64,000 bases of DNA from Leptodontidium sp. MPI-SDFR-AT-0119 (GCA_020726505.1 JAHLEZ010000012.1:1922001-1986000), one strand, 5' to 3'. Shown: positions 12,479 through 24,020, counted from the stretch's first letter. Made by a program: numbers and translations. The notes: generated by a model not told the origin, from the sequence alone.

Positions 12479-12780
12479 TGTTACGACCTACGATGCACCT
12501 CGTATTCTAACCGACACGGGCTCGTAGCATCGCTGGCTATGCGACGGCGCTAAGCCTAATAGGGAAGACTAGGTGGCGAGCCTGCGACATGTTGATGTGA
12601 ATGGCCCCCGACTGCGCTAGGCCCTATCAGGAGGGTCCTTCGTGTATATATACTCGAGCTCTCCCTTACGGAGAGCTCTCCTTTTCTCCTTGTCTTTTCT
12701 TCTCGATTCTGAGCGTAGCTAGAGGCCCAAATACAAAGCTAGAGTCTACTCGCCGTATTAACCTCTTGCCAGCCGTAACA
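12479..12780. mobile_element. LTR-like repeat D, left arm (302 bp)
   Basis: Begins TGTTACG and ends CGTAACA. It is present again in inverted orientation at 13085-13385 (301 bp). A hairpin with GAGCTCTCC/GGAGAGCTC-type arms lies in its middle. It is far less RIP-damaged than its surroundings. It truncates the pogo remnant. No direct target duplication is recognisable. Confidence 0.8.
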
Positions 12781-13084
12781 GGTAAGGCCCTCTATAACAG
12801 TAGGCTCTGGCGATGCGTCGAAGAAGTTCTGGGGTTTATCCTCCGAGTCTGAATCGAATCCTTCAAAGCTGTCTAGTTCCTCCGAAAGAGTCTCGACCGA
12901 AGGGATAAGGGTATTAGTAAAGCTTAGCCGTAAGGGGGCGCTTCTTTCTCTAGAGCTTCGCTAACGAGGGGGAAAAGTCGGTAGTAGTAGTAATGTAAGG
13001 TTAAGGGGCGTTTGAAGTTATTGATCTATTTATTAATTAAACATATATTCCGAAACAGTAACGCGCGTTAAGTTATAATAAGGC
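12781..13084. other. Spacer between inverted LTR arms
   Basis: 304 bases between the two inverted D repeats. GC-normal on the left, AT-rich on the right. No open frame or family recognised. Confidence 0.5.
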
Positions 13085-13385
13085 TGTTACGGCTGGCAAA
13101 AGGTTAATACGGCGAGTAGACTCTAGCTTTGTATTTGGGCCTAATATTACGCTCAGAATCGAGAAGAAAAGACAAAGAGAAAAGGAGAGCTCTTTATAAG
13201 AGAGAGCTTGAGTATAAATACACGAAGGACCCTCCTAATAGGGTCTAGCGTAGTCGAACGCCATTCACATTAATATATCGCATACTCGTTACTTAGTCCT
13301 CCTGGTTAGGCCTAGCGCCGTCGCATAGCCGGCGATGCTACGAGCCATGTCGGTTAGAATACAAGGCGCATCGGAGGTCGTAACA
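13085..13385. mobile_element. LTR-like repeat D, right arm (301 bp, inverted)
   Basis: Reverse complement of 12479-12780 with scattered, mostly transition differences. Termini TGTTACG and CGTAACA. Together the arms form a palindrome of about 900 bp with a 304-bp loop. Confidence 0.8.
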
Positions 13386-13745
13386 CCTTTACATATATTA
13401 AATGTTAATTATTAGCCGTTTATTAGCGCTAAAGTTTATAGCCCTTCGCAAGTTATAAGATAAATTTTCCGAACCTTTAAGTTAATATTTACTTAATTAT
13501 TCTTATTTACTTTCCAATTCTATTTCTTCTAGCTTTATTACTACGTTTATTACGCTCTTAACAATTATTATAAGTAAAAAAGCCGTCCCTATAGTCTATA
13601 AAAAGCTTCTTTTAGTAATAAAAAGAATGAATCTGACTTTAAGGCTTTTACAAAACCTTTTACAAATTCGTAACGCTCTCTTAAGCTCCGCAACTTTTTA
13701 GCAGTTCTTAGTTCTCTTGCGACTCTATTAAATCATTATTCTTAT

Positions 13746-14205
13746 TGTGGGAGGGATAAATCCCAATAAACCACACACAAGAGGGGTAGCATGTAGTAAG
13801 GTACGAGAGAGATTCTAGGCGTAGGAAATCGCAAATTAATCAAATCTAAAGATAATATATATCTAAAGAGTATAAAAAGTTGTTACGACAGGTATGCTTC
13901 GGCTAGGGTTCAGCTAAGTCAGGGGTCCGGAACAGGTCCGACTCCCCTCCGACTCTCTCTATATATATGGCTCCCTCCTGTAAAGTAGCTCTGTAGTTTT
14001 GTATTCTAAGTGTTAAGTCAACCTTCTGCGGCCAAGGCTCTTGTGTCGTTACAAAAGTCAAGGGAGGGGAGAAGAAAAAAGGGTATTAAATAATATCTAT
14101 AAAAAGTTCTTCGTTATTAAGTTATTTTTAAGTGTTAAGCCCTTTTATGTGGAAAGAGCCTATCCGGTCAGGTGACAAAGAGGCTACCGAGAGCCTTCCC
14201 CACCA
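13746..14205. mobile_element. LTR-like element C, interrupted by a nested LTR
   Basis: Begins TGTGGGAGGG and ends CCTTCCCCACCA. It is the inverted relative of 7854-8136 and is split by the 173-bp LTR at 13881-14053. Subtracting the nested LTR and one TSD gives 282 bp. Confidence 0.75.
13881..14053. mobile_element. Nested solo LTR, 173 bp, TSD AAAGT
   Basis: Terminal inverted repeats TGTTACGACA and TGTCGTTACA. Perfect duplications AAAGT at 13876-13880 and 14054-14058. The uninserted site can be read in the other copy of the host repeat near 8,010. It is hardly RIP-damaged. An inverted relative is at 61966-62127. Confidence 0.88.
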
Positions 14206-14900
14206 TATTATAGCTCTCTTATAGTTCCTAGTCCTTTTAAGACTCATTCGGATCTTTATCCTCGTAGCTTTCTTGCGGTTCTTAGTCCTCTTTTAGCTCT
14301 ACTGAATCCTCTTCCTCTTCCTCTCGAGGCTTCGTATACTCTTCTTATTACTAGTACGGCCCTTATTGCTAAGTTTTGCTCCCGTGTAAATCCTTATACT
14401 AGTGTGCCTTTTGCCTCTTAAGTCGTAATCGATTCCGTAAAGCTCGCTTGATTACTTATTATACTTGTTTAAACTTTTAAATACGCCCTTTAGCCAAAAA
14501 AGGAAGGCCTTTCTTCTCGCAGTAGTAATCTTGCCTTTAATTATAATATAAAATACACGTAAGCGTTCGTTAATTTAATTAATTAAAGGAAAAGTTCATA
14601 GGAGGTTGTATACGCTTATACGAAAGGCAGAGATCTGAGGTTCGTTTAGTAAGAGGGATAGCCTCACGCTCGCAGTATTATCGGCATAGAGTCTTCAAGA
14701 ATAATGCTCAGGATCGTTAGCAAAACTTATCGTCTCACTCAAGCCAAGTCACTACGATTACGTACAGGTTGAAACGATAGCAGGAAAGAACACTAGAGAA
14801 CGCTCAACGGTGGGAATGTGTGTCTCAAACAAATCAACTTAAATGACTAGAATACATGTTGATAAATAACGACAATGGAGTGGTATGTCTGGCCGTGTGT
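14206..14900. other. Edge of AT-rich block and BVMO 3' flank
   Basis: AT-rich, stop-laden sequence continues to about 14,680, then composition becomes normal before the BVMO stop codon. No supported gene. Confidence 0.5.
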
Positions 14901-17052
14901 TCATAACTCTGGATCATCTAGGTACCATGTAAGGTCACGGCCCATGACGTCCTCTCGAGTAAAGCCATTACCAAGATATTGAAATCTGTTCTTAGAGAGG
15001 TAAGTTATGTCAAAGTCTTCATACCTAGGTTCTCGAAGGAGTTCATGAAAGTGCAAGCGCGAGCCAGGATATTGTGCGCAGACTGGACCAGTGCGTCGGC
15101 CATTTTTGTACCACGAAGCACAAGGCTGGCTGAACACTAGTCTCTTCATCATCTCATGCTGGTGGTTGTAATAGTCGAATGCAGCTTCTATGGACGGCTC
15201 CAACGTTTTGATCCCCTCTGTCTGGATTTTTTTCAGAGTTTTCAAAAACCATCTAGTGTACCATTCTAATATGGCGAAGACTCCGCCGTGGCTCCCCGGA
15301 GACCCAGGCCCAAAAAACTCTACGGTAGGGTAATTAGTGAAAGATCAATGACAAATTTGGACACTTTTAATGACATTAGACTTACGATAGTAGTTGGGGA
15401 AATGAGGGAGCATGATACCATTATAAGACCGGGGAAATGTACCATGAAAGGTTCTCAGATCTAGACCATTTCTGCCCTTTACAGACCAAGATGGTGCGAA
15501 CGAAGTGTCGAATCCAGTTGCACAGATCACCACGTCCACCTTGTGCTCGATTCCATTCGCATCCACGACTCCATCTTCCGTGAGTCGAACGATGGCTGTT
15601 GGGACCAGTTTGACATTTGTTTGGGAGAAGGCGGCCATGTATTCATCTCCTGGAGAAAGTCGTCGGCAACCGAGGCCGAATGATGGTATGAGCCACTTTG
15701 CGACTGAATCATTGTGACATTTAGCCCTCATTCGCTTTTCCATATTCTCCCTTGCGGCTTGCTCCGCACGACTGTCTTGATGTTGCTGGTAATGGGATTT
15801 AGTTGGCATGTTTTCAAAAAGGACACCTGAAAGTAATTGAGAGCTTACCATCGGAAATCTGCTGCCAAGGTCTTCTTCTATCATCCTGATATACCCGTCA
15901 TAAGCCTTCGGGTCCGTGCGAAAAAGTTCTTTCTGCTCCTCGGTGTCTTATTGATGTCAGAACGAGCCGCGTAATTATGAATACAATTTGTACACACATT
16001 TGAAGTTAGATCCTTCTGGTCCTGCATGCTTCGCTGAAAAACCTGGCGTGAGCCAGACAGGTGATCGTACAAAGTTCAGCAACTCTTTCACCACTAGAAA
16101 GGCATCAGTAACCATAGCTTCACTCAAGGTCAGCGGGACGAGTTCACAAACTTGGCTGTATGTTGGGGACGACTTGGATGGCTGATGATCCCGACCCTAA
16201 AACAGCCACAATCTTGTTGTCGATGTCATAAGTACTGTCCCACGCGGCAGTATGCATGAGTTTTCCTTTGAAAGTATGCAGACCTGGGATGTTTGGATAT
16301 CGCCACTGGCTATAAGACCAATTAGTAAGGTATCCAAAAGAACAATGCTCTTTTAGGATACCTACTTAACACCACCACTTGTGTTCAGTAAAATGTCCAC
16401 TTCATCAAGGATAATGCTGCCATCAGGCTGTTGGATCTCACAGACCCACTTGCTTCGAGTATCATCCCAATGGGAGCCGAGGAGCTTATGCTGGAGTTTG
16501 ATGTACTTGCGCAACCCGAATTTATCGGCCGTGTCCTGTAGATACCGCAAAATTTCTGAAGCAGGGGAATAGCTAAGAACAAGGCGGTAATTAGCGAGTG
16601 CAATCGTCAACATAAATGGTGGGCTTAAAGTGAACTTACAAAGAACTCCAATCCGGGTTTCGATTCCAATAGAACTGGTAGGCATGAGATGGGATATCGC
16701 AGGCACAGCCAGGGTACTTGTTTTCAAGCCAGGTGCCTCCAACGTCGTCATTCTTCTCATATATGACGAGATCGATATTTTCCATCAATTTCCCTATCTT
16801 GTAAGCAATCTGGAGACCTGCAGGTCCCGCGCCAGTTGAAAGCACTCGCAGTGGCCGCTTGGTGTACATCGGGGTTTCTTGGACGCGATATCCGTCGAAG
16901 TCTTGGTTGTACCACGGATTGGGATGATTGACATGGCGCAAACCGGCATTCATCTCGATTACAGTAACACCATCGTTCGTCCCACTCAACTGCTCATCTT
17001 CGTAGCTCGTTGGAGGAGCCTGCCCTTCAAAGGGGTGCCAGTTCGTTGACAT
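14901..17052 (-). CDS. Type I Baeyer-Villiger monooxygenase (FAD/NADPH)
   Basis: Converts ketones to esters or lactones using NADPH and O2. Exons 17052-16640, 16572-16366, 16309-16152, 16084-15998, 15946-15849, 15785-15386 and 15319-14901 join to 593 residues. It has the FAD Rossmann motif GAGPAG (about residue 80), DVGGTW, the BVMO fingerprint FxGxxxHxxxW (FKGKLMHTAAW), the NADPH motif GSGSSA, then VRSPVWLTPGF, GCRRLSPGDEY, ICATGFDTSF and FFGPGSPGSHGG. The 63-nt intron 15848-15786 is a multiple of three and could be missed; removing it restores the family's alignment. The start at 17052 has a good AAAAATG context; an upstream in-frame ATG at 17127 would add 25 residues. It shares a 650-bp promoter with the P450 on its right. 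The C-terminal FSQPCASWYKNGRR region is typical of fungal BVMOs acting on larger ketones (family knowledge). The substrate is unknown. Confidence 0.95.
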
Positions 17053-17702
17053 TTTTGCTGCTTGGAAAAAGTCTGGCAAACACTGAATGTTTATCGTGAA
17101 TAGGGGCGATCTAGATCCCGTAGCCAAGTCTCTTTATATGTTTCGTGACTGTGAAGAAGGTATTGCCATGTAATATACGTTAGAGCATGTGCAACAATGG
17201 CCTTCTACACACCAATCTGCACTTTGTCCTATGTGAACCACCCAAATCACTGGCCAGTACAGCTCACAAGCAGCCAATCAACCACAACGACAGTGAGAAG
17301 AAGCACCGAGGCTGAGCCTCCGGATTTGCCGATCTTGGAAGCGAGTTGAATTCCTCGGCGATTTGGTGTGGTACGACTAAGCCGATAAATTTGAAATCCC
17401 GAGAAGGCTAAGTGCCGCGGGCCGGGCGGATACGCTACTGCTTGACTGGGGGGTTGACAATCAAACAATTTGTGGGGTACGGTTGAGCCGAGCATGGTAA
17501 ATTCGAAATCCCGAGAAGACTAGTAATACAAGTTCCGTGGGCCGGGCGGATACGCTACTGCTTGACTGGGGTTGTCATTTAACTTGCCCGCGAGGCAATG
17601 CGATTTGCGCCGAAGAGTGCGTGGGCATAGGGCGCGAAGTGATAATTAGACCATTCCAGTTCAACAACTCCATGAGCTTCTCAGAATTTCAATTGAGACA
17701 TT
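17053..17702. promoter_or_regulatory. Shared BVMO/P450 promoter with long direct repeat
   Basis: The divergent starts (17052 minus, 17703 plus) leave 650 bases. An imperfect direct repeat of about 85-95 bases lies at about 17,368-17,461 and 17,469-17,576. Both copies contain GAAATCCCGAGAAG and, nearly identical, GGGCCGGGCGGATACGCTAC followed by TGCTTGACTGGGG. Such duplicated GC-rich blocks in a bidirectional promoter are candidate binding sites for one of the local Zn2Cys6 factors (inference). Confidence 0.6.
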
Positions 17703-19674
17703 ATGTCTGTCAATATGCAAAAAGTGGTTAGCATTCTCGGGTGGAGCGACGACCTGTTCGCTGCATCACCATTGTCGACCATCCTCGTCGGAGGAGTGTC
17801 AATTTTGGTAACTTAGATCGTGTCTTAAAGGGGATCGCAAGGCTGATAATCAAGAATAGGCTGTATTGATCGTCCATGTCATGTACTCGTTATTCTTCCA
17901 TCCGCTGGCAAAGTTCCCTGGTCCTAAACTTGCAGCGGTATCACACGTAAGACTCAACGCTTTGATGAATAGGCGGGCATTGTTGATCGATTGAGAGTAG
18001 ATTTGGTATGCCATCGCCGTGTTTGGCGGCAGCCCTCACAAAGTAATCACTGAATTGCATAGGCGCTACGGTTAGCCCATGTAATAGGAATACTGGAAGT
18101 GTACTAATTTGTCTCTCCTTCCACTAGGACCAGTTGTCCGCATTGCGCCGGATGAGCTTTCCTTCTCGACTTATACGTCTTTTCAGACCTTACACAGTCA
18201 CAAGACATCCAGATCCTTCCTCAAAAGTCCCTTGTATGATGCATTCATCAATGGTTCGGAGCCATCTTTGGTTGGGGTTCGAGATCCAATAGAACATGGG
18301 AAGCGAAAGCGATTCCTCTCGCACGCCTTCTCCTCGAAGGCTCTGAGCGACCATGTACCTACAATAGAGTACTACTCCGACCTTTTTGTTGAGAGAATGC
18401 GCGAACACGGCACAAGACTCGGCGGTATGAATATGACTGAGTGGTTCAATTGGTTCACCTTCGATGTTATCGGAGATTTGGCATTTGGAGAATCTTTCCA
18501 CTGCCTTGAGTTTGGTGAGATCCTTCTTTGCGCAGCCTTGAAACGATACGTACTTACCGCGGTCTACTATTTAGCAAAAGGTCATTTTTGGGTCTCAGTT
18601 GTTCTCGATCACTCCTCTACTATAAGCGTCCAGGATATTCTGCGTAGGTTTTGGCTTCTGGCACCGTTGCTCCGAAGAGCAATGACACCAAAGGGTGCCG
18701 CTGAGGGAAGAATCAAGCACTACAATTATAGTGCATTAAAAACACAGGAGTGCGTATGATGAGGCTCGCTCCCCGGACTTTTCGAGGCATGTCGATAGCT
18801 GAACATATTGCTGACTGTCTAGACGCATGAATACAGAAACATATCGTAAAGATTTCATGTCCTACTTGCTGAATCAGCGGGATCCCGATGGTGTGCTGAA
18901 TCAGAATTTTCTAACAGTTTCTGCATCAACATTTGTGTTAGTATCGCCCTTTAGCACAAGAAGAACGTCTTAATGATAACTTATGGTATTAGAGTCGCTG
19001 GAAGCGAAACAACTGCTTCAGCACTGGCAGGCATAATATATTGGATCCTTAAAACTCCAGCTGCCCATGCCAAACTTGTCGCAGAGTTGAGAAGTCACTT
19101 CCAGTCCGCGGCAGATATCACTGCGGCCTCATCCCAAAGTCTGCCATACCTGACTGGTTGTATCGAAGAAGGATTAAGACTCTTTCCGCCAGCCCCAAAT
19201 GGTGCCCCTCGTGTCTCTCCAGGTGCAGAAATAGATGGGTTTTATGTGCCTAAAGGCGTGAGCGACAATCTATGTTTTGATTCAAGAATATTGTTGACAT
19301 TGCTTTAGACGGTATGTTCTACTCACCCTGTCGCCATGAATAGAGACCCCAAACACTTTCATGATCCAGACGCATTCCTACCGGAGAGGTGGTGTGGAGA
19401 TGACAAAGGTGACAGGCTTGAAGCTAGTCAGCCTTTTTTGATTGGTCCACGGGCATGTATCGGTCGGAAGTAAGTGATCTTTTCCGTCGAATTAAGATCA
19501 CAACGTTTATTGTTCCTTAGTCTAGCATACATGGAGATGCGACTCCTCCTAGCCAAGATGTTTTATGGCTTTGAGCTACGGTTGCATGACGAAGGGTTGG
19601 ACTGGGATGGAGAAACCACCATTCGTACATTTTGGAGGAAGCCGGATCTTATGGTTGAATTTGAGAGCAGGTGA
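17703..19674 (+). CDS. Cytochrome P450, CYP65-like (ER-anchored)
   Basis: Nine exons: 17703-17807, 17860-17946, 18001-18070, 18128-18514, 18575-18749, 18823-18936, 18993-19257, 19309-19469 and 19521-19674; total 505 residues. An N-terminal membrane anchor (LSTILVGGVSILAVLIVHV) leads into FFHPLAKFPGPKLAA. The I-helix oxygen-binding motif is AGSETTA, ExxR is EGLR, PERF-type is PERW, and the haem ligand lies in FLIGPRACIGR. The pattern resembles the isotrichodermin C-15 hydroxylase group (CYP65). It needs a cytochrome P450 reductase partner. It likely hydroxylates the pathway substrate. The start is the first ATG of the short anchor exon; an in-frame stop precedes exon 2, so exon 1 is required. 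It runs towards the esterase ending at 20337. Confidence 0.95.
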
Positions 19675-20336
19675 GCTCCGAGCGACGATAAAGAGACCAT
19701 ACAGTAGTAAAGAAGAGGGAGATTATAAGAATGGGTAATTTCTCATAGGTATTGGGGTACTTAGAATCTAGCAGCTGGCGAATGCTTTGCAGTCCTAGTG
19801 TCCGCCTTCAATTTTATTTTATATGCCTGCCTTGCTTTCATGTTTTGGTGGGATTTAGGCTCAACACTTTGACCATGTAGGGGGCAACTGGGCTGGCGTA
19901 GAAATTTGAAAGCTTCAATGAGAGTACTTATATACAGTGCCAAGATGAAATGCACGAATCGTGCGGTATAATTAGCTTACAAATTTTTGAATCTATGTGG
20001 ATGTTGTGCTTTTTGTATTCTTATACAGGTCTTAGAACACCAGAAGGACTATCAGGTGGGTGGAAATATATCTTCGCCTCGTGGAGCGGAGTGAGTCTTC
20101 CATCCCCCAAGCCATAGATCCCCGTGCGCAGCTTTATGACATTCAAGAACAACATTGCTTCAAACTCATTTACATTGCACAGCTACCAAAGTTGAGCGTA
20201 CTTAAACGCCTGCTAATCTCGGATTAGTATGCAAGTGTATGATGTAAAAACTTGACGCCTCACGTGCAACTATGAGAAGAATTTTCGCAGCAGCCTCAAT
20301 TACTTCACGCACTGCTTGCTTATTGTTTTAGCTATA
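19675..20336. other. Convergent spacer
   Basis: 662 bases between the P450 and esterase stop codons. One short minus-strand frame (19761-19955) has no recognisable family or splice support. Nothing else seen. Confidence 0.5.
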
Positions 20337-21584
20337 TTACTCTAGGAGCCATTTCACACCATTTACCGTATCCACCATCCATGATGCACTTGATTTAAGA
20401 CCGGGGAAGGTCCAAAATGTATGAGGAAGCCCGGGGTAAACGTCGACTTTGGTAGCAGTATTCATTTCTTTCAGTAGCTTTTCGTATAGGAACGCTTCAT
20501 CGCGGAGAGGATCCAAGCCCGTAATCTGGAAGTATGCTTTCGGCAATCCCGAAAGATTAGGGTGGAGGAGCGGAGATGCACGATGGTCCTGCCAGTCCGG
20601 GACTTTGTAAAAGGCTTGCGTAGTTGTGAGCAAACCATAAAACCGTGATTTAATGAAAGATATTCTGACCTTCAAATATATCCAGTGATTTTAGGTTGAT
20701 AACAGGGGCATTGGCGTTCTGGTCTATGGACAGAAGCTCGTGTTTGAACTGTTCAGGATAGACGCTACGGTGAACCGTTGAGGGCAACGAGAGGAGCTGG
20801 CCAGTTATGGGTGGCTGCATGTCTACGTCGCGAGCAAGCTGGCTTATGACAGCTGCGAAGGTGCTTCCAGCAGAGAATCCACCAACCACAAAACCCCGTT
20901 GCGGTTTAACGTTCAAGGCCGTGGCCTTCGTGGCCACCTATCACCCGCTTAGTACTATCATTCTTCGTCAAAGTGATATGATATCTACTTACCCACATTA
21001 CTACATCATAGCTATCTTCCAAACCAGCCGGGAAAGGGTGTTCTGGAGCCAGTCGATAGTCAACATTGAATACAGCCGCATGACAGCCATCTGCGATGAT
21101 ACGAGATGATACTAGCCATTGTGTCAGCCTTCGCCTGGAGATGCTTTATGATAACCATGCCTTCCTCGTTGTCAAGATTGCCCAGCGCAAAGCCACCACC
21201 ATGGAAGCTGTTCCAATCTTTGTCAGCCTGGCAATATTTCTTCGTAGGATATGCAGCAGATACTCACAGTACGACCACCGGCAAATCAATACCCCCCCGA
21301 GGCCTGTAGAATCGTACCGGAACCTCATTGCCATCACGAGTGGGCACTTTGAGATCCAATATCTCAAGACTTTCTTTCGGCATAGGAGTTTTCTCATTCA
21401 TGGCTCTCTTCATCTTCGACAAAGTCGTACGGAGGTGCTCTAGAGAGCCGTCTAGCGCCTGGGGTGCATTTTCCGCATACTATTAAAACCTGGTCAACAA
21501 ATCATGGATGGAATGGTAGAACAGGGAACATTTTACATCCTGCCATTCTTGCGATGGTATGCCTAGATGCGCGTACTGAGCCAT
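20337..21584 (-). CDS. Alpha/beta-hydrolase fold-3 esterase (HSL type)
   Basis: Hydrolyses small esters or opens lactones. Exons 21584-21537, 21479-21268, 21207-21161, 21111-20993, 20937-20670 and 20614-20337 join to 323 residues. The oxyanion motif is HGGGF, then DYRLAPE, the nucleophile elbow GFSAG, the acid in GLDPLRDEA and the catalytic His in LPHTF: a complete triad. Intron 21160-21112 needs a GC donor (GAAG|GCATGG); with it the HGGGF-DYRLAPE spacing matches family members by eye, while any GT donor breaks the frame. If the GC intron is not used, the gene is frameshifted. A duplicated GTATCATC lies just after the acceptor. It shares a promoter with the SDR. A BVMO next to an HSL esterase is the classical pair for ketone cleavage (inference for this locus). 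Confidence 0.85.
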
Positions 21585-22092
21585 TGTGAGATAAAAGGAG
21601 CTCGTCCACTTTAAGTCCGAAAGTCTGTGAGGTTGGTAGTGTGGTGGTTTTCGATCTCTTAGGTCTCATGTTTTATCTTCCGCCTTTTCATTATCTTCAT
21701 CACACATCACCCAGTGCATAAAGCAAATGCACAAGTTTCTAAGCGAGGGAATGAATGCCCCACGGCCCGACTGAGCGGAGCAGCTTACCTCCGGGTCCAA
21801 ACTCTCCGTGCCGAGCCACGGTTGGTGGATCCCGAGTGCACCAATGCTTAACCGCTGTGGCTAAGACCCGAGCGGCGTCAAGGAGGGTGAGAAAGTTTCC
21901 GCGGGATCTCTATTTCAAGTAACGTGCAGCCGACTAATTGCCGGACGCTACCACGTTTGCTTCTGTACCTTTCGTACCAGACGAGGATACACAAAGGCCC
22001 AAACGCTCGCAAATCAAGTCTCGCAATCTTCACTCCCACCATCATAGAAATATTTTACACATCTCTGCAACAATTTTAAACAGAATTCTAGA
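21585..22092. promoter_or_regulatory. Shared esterase/SDR promoter
   Basis: 508 bases between divergent starts. A GC-rich stretch at about 21,760-21,880 carries several CGG/CCG half-sites, for example CGGAGCAGCTTACCTCCG, CCGAGCCACGG and ATCCCGAG. These are the triplets used by Zn2Cys6 factors (family knowledge). ATCCCGAG also occurs in the BVMO/P450 promoter. Binding is inferred only. Confidence 0.45.
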
Positions 22093-23190
22093 ATGGCGAG
22101 ACTTGACCTTGGTGTCGGCCCTGCTCCTGACTTCACTGGAAAGGTCGTCATTGTTACTGGTAGGCCACAATGCAAAGGGAACGCCCCAGGCTCAGCACAT
22201 CTGCTAACATTCTGATGAATAGGGGGGACTTCCGGCATTGGGCAGAGCATGGTCACGAAGTTCGCCGAGCGAGGAGCAAATGTGATCATCTCTGATCTCA
22301 ATGCACCTTCCGCTATACCTGACAACTCTCTATTCATTCGTACAGATGTGACAAGTTGGTCCTCCCAAGTCAAGATGTTCCAACAATCAATCGAATGCTT
22401 TGGAAAGATTGATGTTGTATGTGCAAACGCTGGCATTTCCGAAGGCGAAAATGCCTTCGAGGACCGGATTGATGATGCTGGAGCCCCTATTGAGCCTAAG
22501 TGGTCAACAATACATGTCAACCTTATCGGAACCCTGACCACTGTCAAACTCGCCATTCACCATATGAAGAAGACCGGTGGTGGCCGCATAGTGCTGACTT
22601 CTTCTATGTCAGGTATATCTCGTTCAAGGCTGTTCCGCCACAATTGACCATACTGACAGCATCTCTTAATAATTTAGGTTACGATGCTCACGGCATTCCA
22701 GTATATGCAGCGTCAAAGCACGGCGTAAGTCTCTTTCACCTAGCATGATAATATCTATACTTCAAGCACATTTATATCATCTGTTCCGTTCCACCACTAA
22801 TCTGTGAGACAGATCATCGGAGCCATGCGGGGACTACGGGATTACCTTCCACCATTGAATATCACCATCAATGCTTTAGCCCCGGGGTTCACAGAGACCA
22901 ATCTAATGCCTTCAGCTCTCCAAAATGGAGCCATGCAAAAGCTGCGGGATGCTGCAGTAGATGTTCAGGGGCCTAACACGGTGGCGCTTGCAGCACTTCA
23001 TTTCGCTTCTCGTGCAGACCTCAACGGGCAGACTCTGAGTATCGTGGGAGGAAGATACGATGAGCTTGAGTCTGACCTGCGAACAGCGTTTCGCAATATC
23101 ACAGCTGGAAGCTCTAGTAATTCAGAGCGTAAAGCGACAGGTGGTAAAGGATTCGAAGTTGTCGAAAGCCTCTTCCAAGTTGACTTGTGA
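22093..23190 (+). CDS. Short-chain dehydrogenase/reductase
   Basis: NAD(P)-dependent alcohol/ketone oxidoreductase. Exons 22093-22159, 22223-22612, 22678-22724 and 22813-23190 join to 293 residues. Cofactor motif TGGGTSGIG spans the first splice. DVT and NAG (CANAGIS) follow, then catalytic Ser in LTSSMSG and YAASK for the active-site Tyr/Lys. The C-terminal half (NALAPGFTETNLM) matches classical SDRs of the 15-hydroxyprostaglandin-dehydrogenase-like type. An acidic residue after beta-2 (SDLN) suggests preference for NAD+. It may oxidise the alcohol released by the esterase (inference). It is divergent from the esterase and followed in the same orientation by the thiolase. Confidence 0.94.
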
Positions 23191-24020
23191 TCGACCGGTT
23201 TATCCTAGCACTTCAAAGAGTTAGTTGTATTTAAGCTTTTCGGTTATTTGCTTCAACTCCATATTCACTCCTTGAGTTAATCGTTTAGTACTGTGAACTA
23301 TTAGTCTGTCTCATTCGAGAGATTTACTATGCCTTGCTCATTATTGGAACCGCACATGTATAATGTGAAAAGTGTGCTTCCATCCCAAAAAAATGTTTCT
23401 ATATTGCAGCTTTTAGTAGACGCGGAATCCTAGTGTTCAGAAAAATGTGGGAAGCAGCAACTTAACGGTCCCATCTTCAAATGCATATTCTCTCAGTATT
23501 ATCGATGGTCAGCCGCAATCCTAACGCCTGAAGTAACAAATATACAAAGATTTAGGTATGAGACCAAGAGTCTGATAGCAAATATGAGGTTCAGTATGTC
23601 CGCCGTAAAGCATAAGTAAGGTCGTAAATACAACCTGTATGATTCCTTATAACAAGAGCTTGGCAATGAAATTACGATTGGTTGCAGCGCACGGTTTTGA
23701 TGATAGCAATCTATGGCCCTACTGGTCGGCTGCGGAAAGTGAGGGGCCAAGCCTAGCCTTGTAGCAGCTGTTATAGCCGTGTTAAAACCGGCTTGAATGT
23801 GTCTTGTATCCGGCTTCTGTTGTGCAGATGTGCAGCCAGACGTGAAGTACCGCGGCAGCTCCATCCCTACTAACATGGCACTCGAGGCTCGGAACACGTA
23901 AACTCAGAAATATCACCCGCACAAACTATTCTTACTCGATAAGATGCAGCGTCTCTATGTATGCAAATAGTTCTGTCGTCAAACCTCTTCTGCTCCATAC
24001 CGATTCTCCGACTCATCTCG
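23191..24020. other. SDR-thiolase intergenic region
   Basis: 830 bases containing the SDR 3' end and the thiolase promoter. A minus-strand frame at 23499-23897 is open for 132 codons, but I see no family, conserved motif or intron pattern and do not call it. Confidence 0.5.

Noticed and set aside
15786..15848. Reading the 63-nt BVMO segment as coding
   Set aside because: It is an in-frame multiple of three but has strong GTAAGC and ACCAG splice signals and is absent from the family pattern.
21112..21160. Frameshift making the esterase a pseudogene
   Set aside because: A GC-AG intron restores frame and exact motif spacing, so an intact gene is the simpler reading. A 22-nt GT-AG micro-intron was also considered and judged too short.
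23499..23897. 132-codon minus-strand ORF between SDR and thiolase
   Set aside because: No recognisable domain, composition not clearly coding, and it lies in the thiolase promoter region. Transcription data would be needed.
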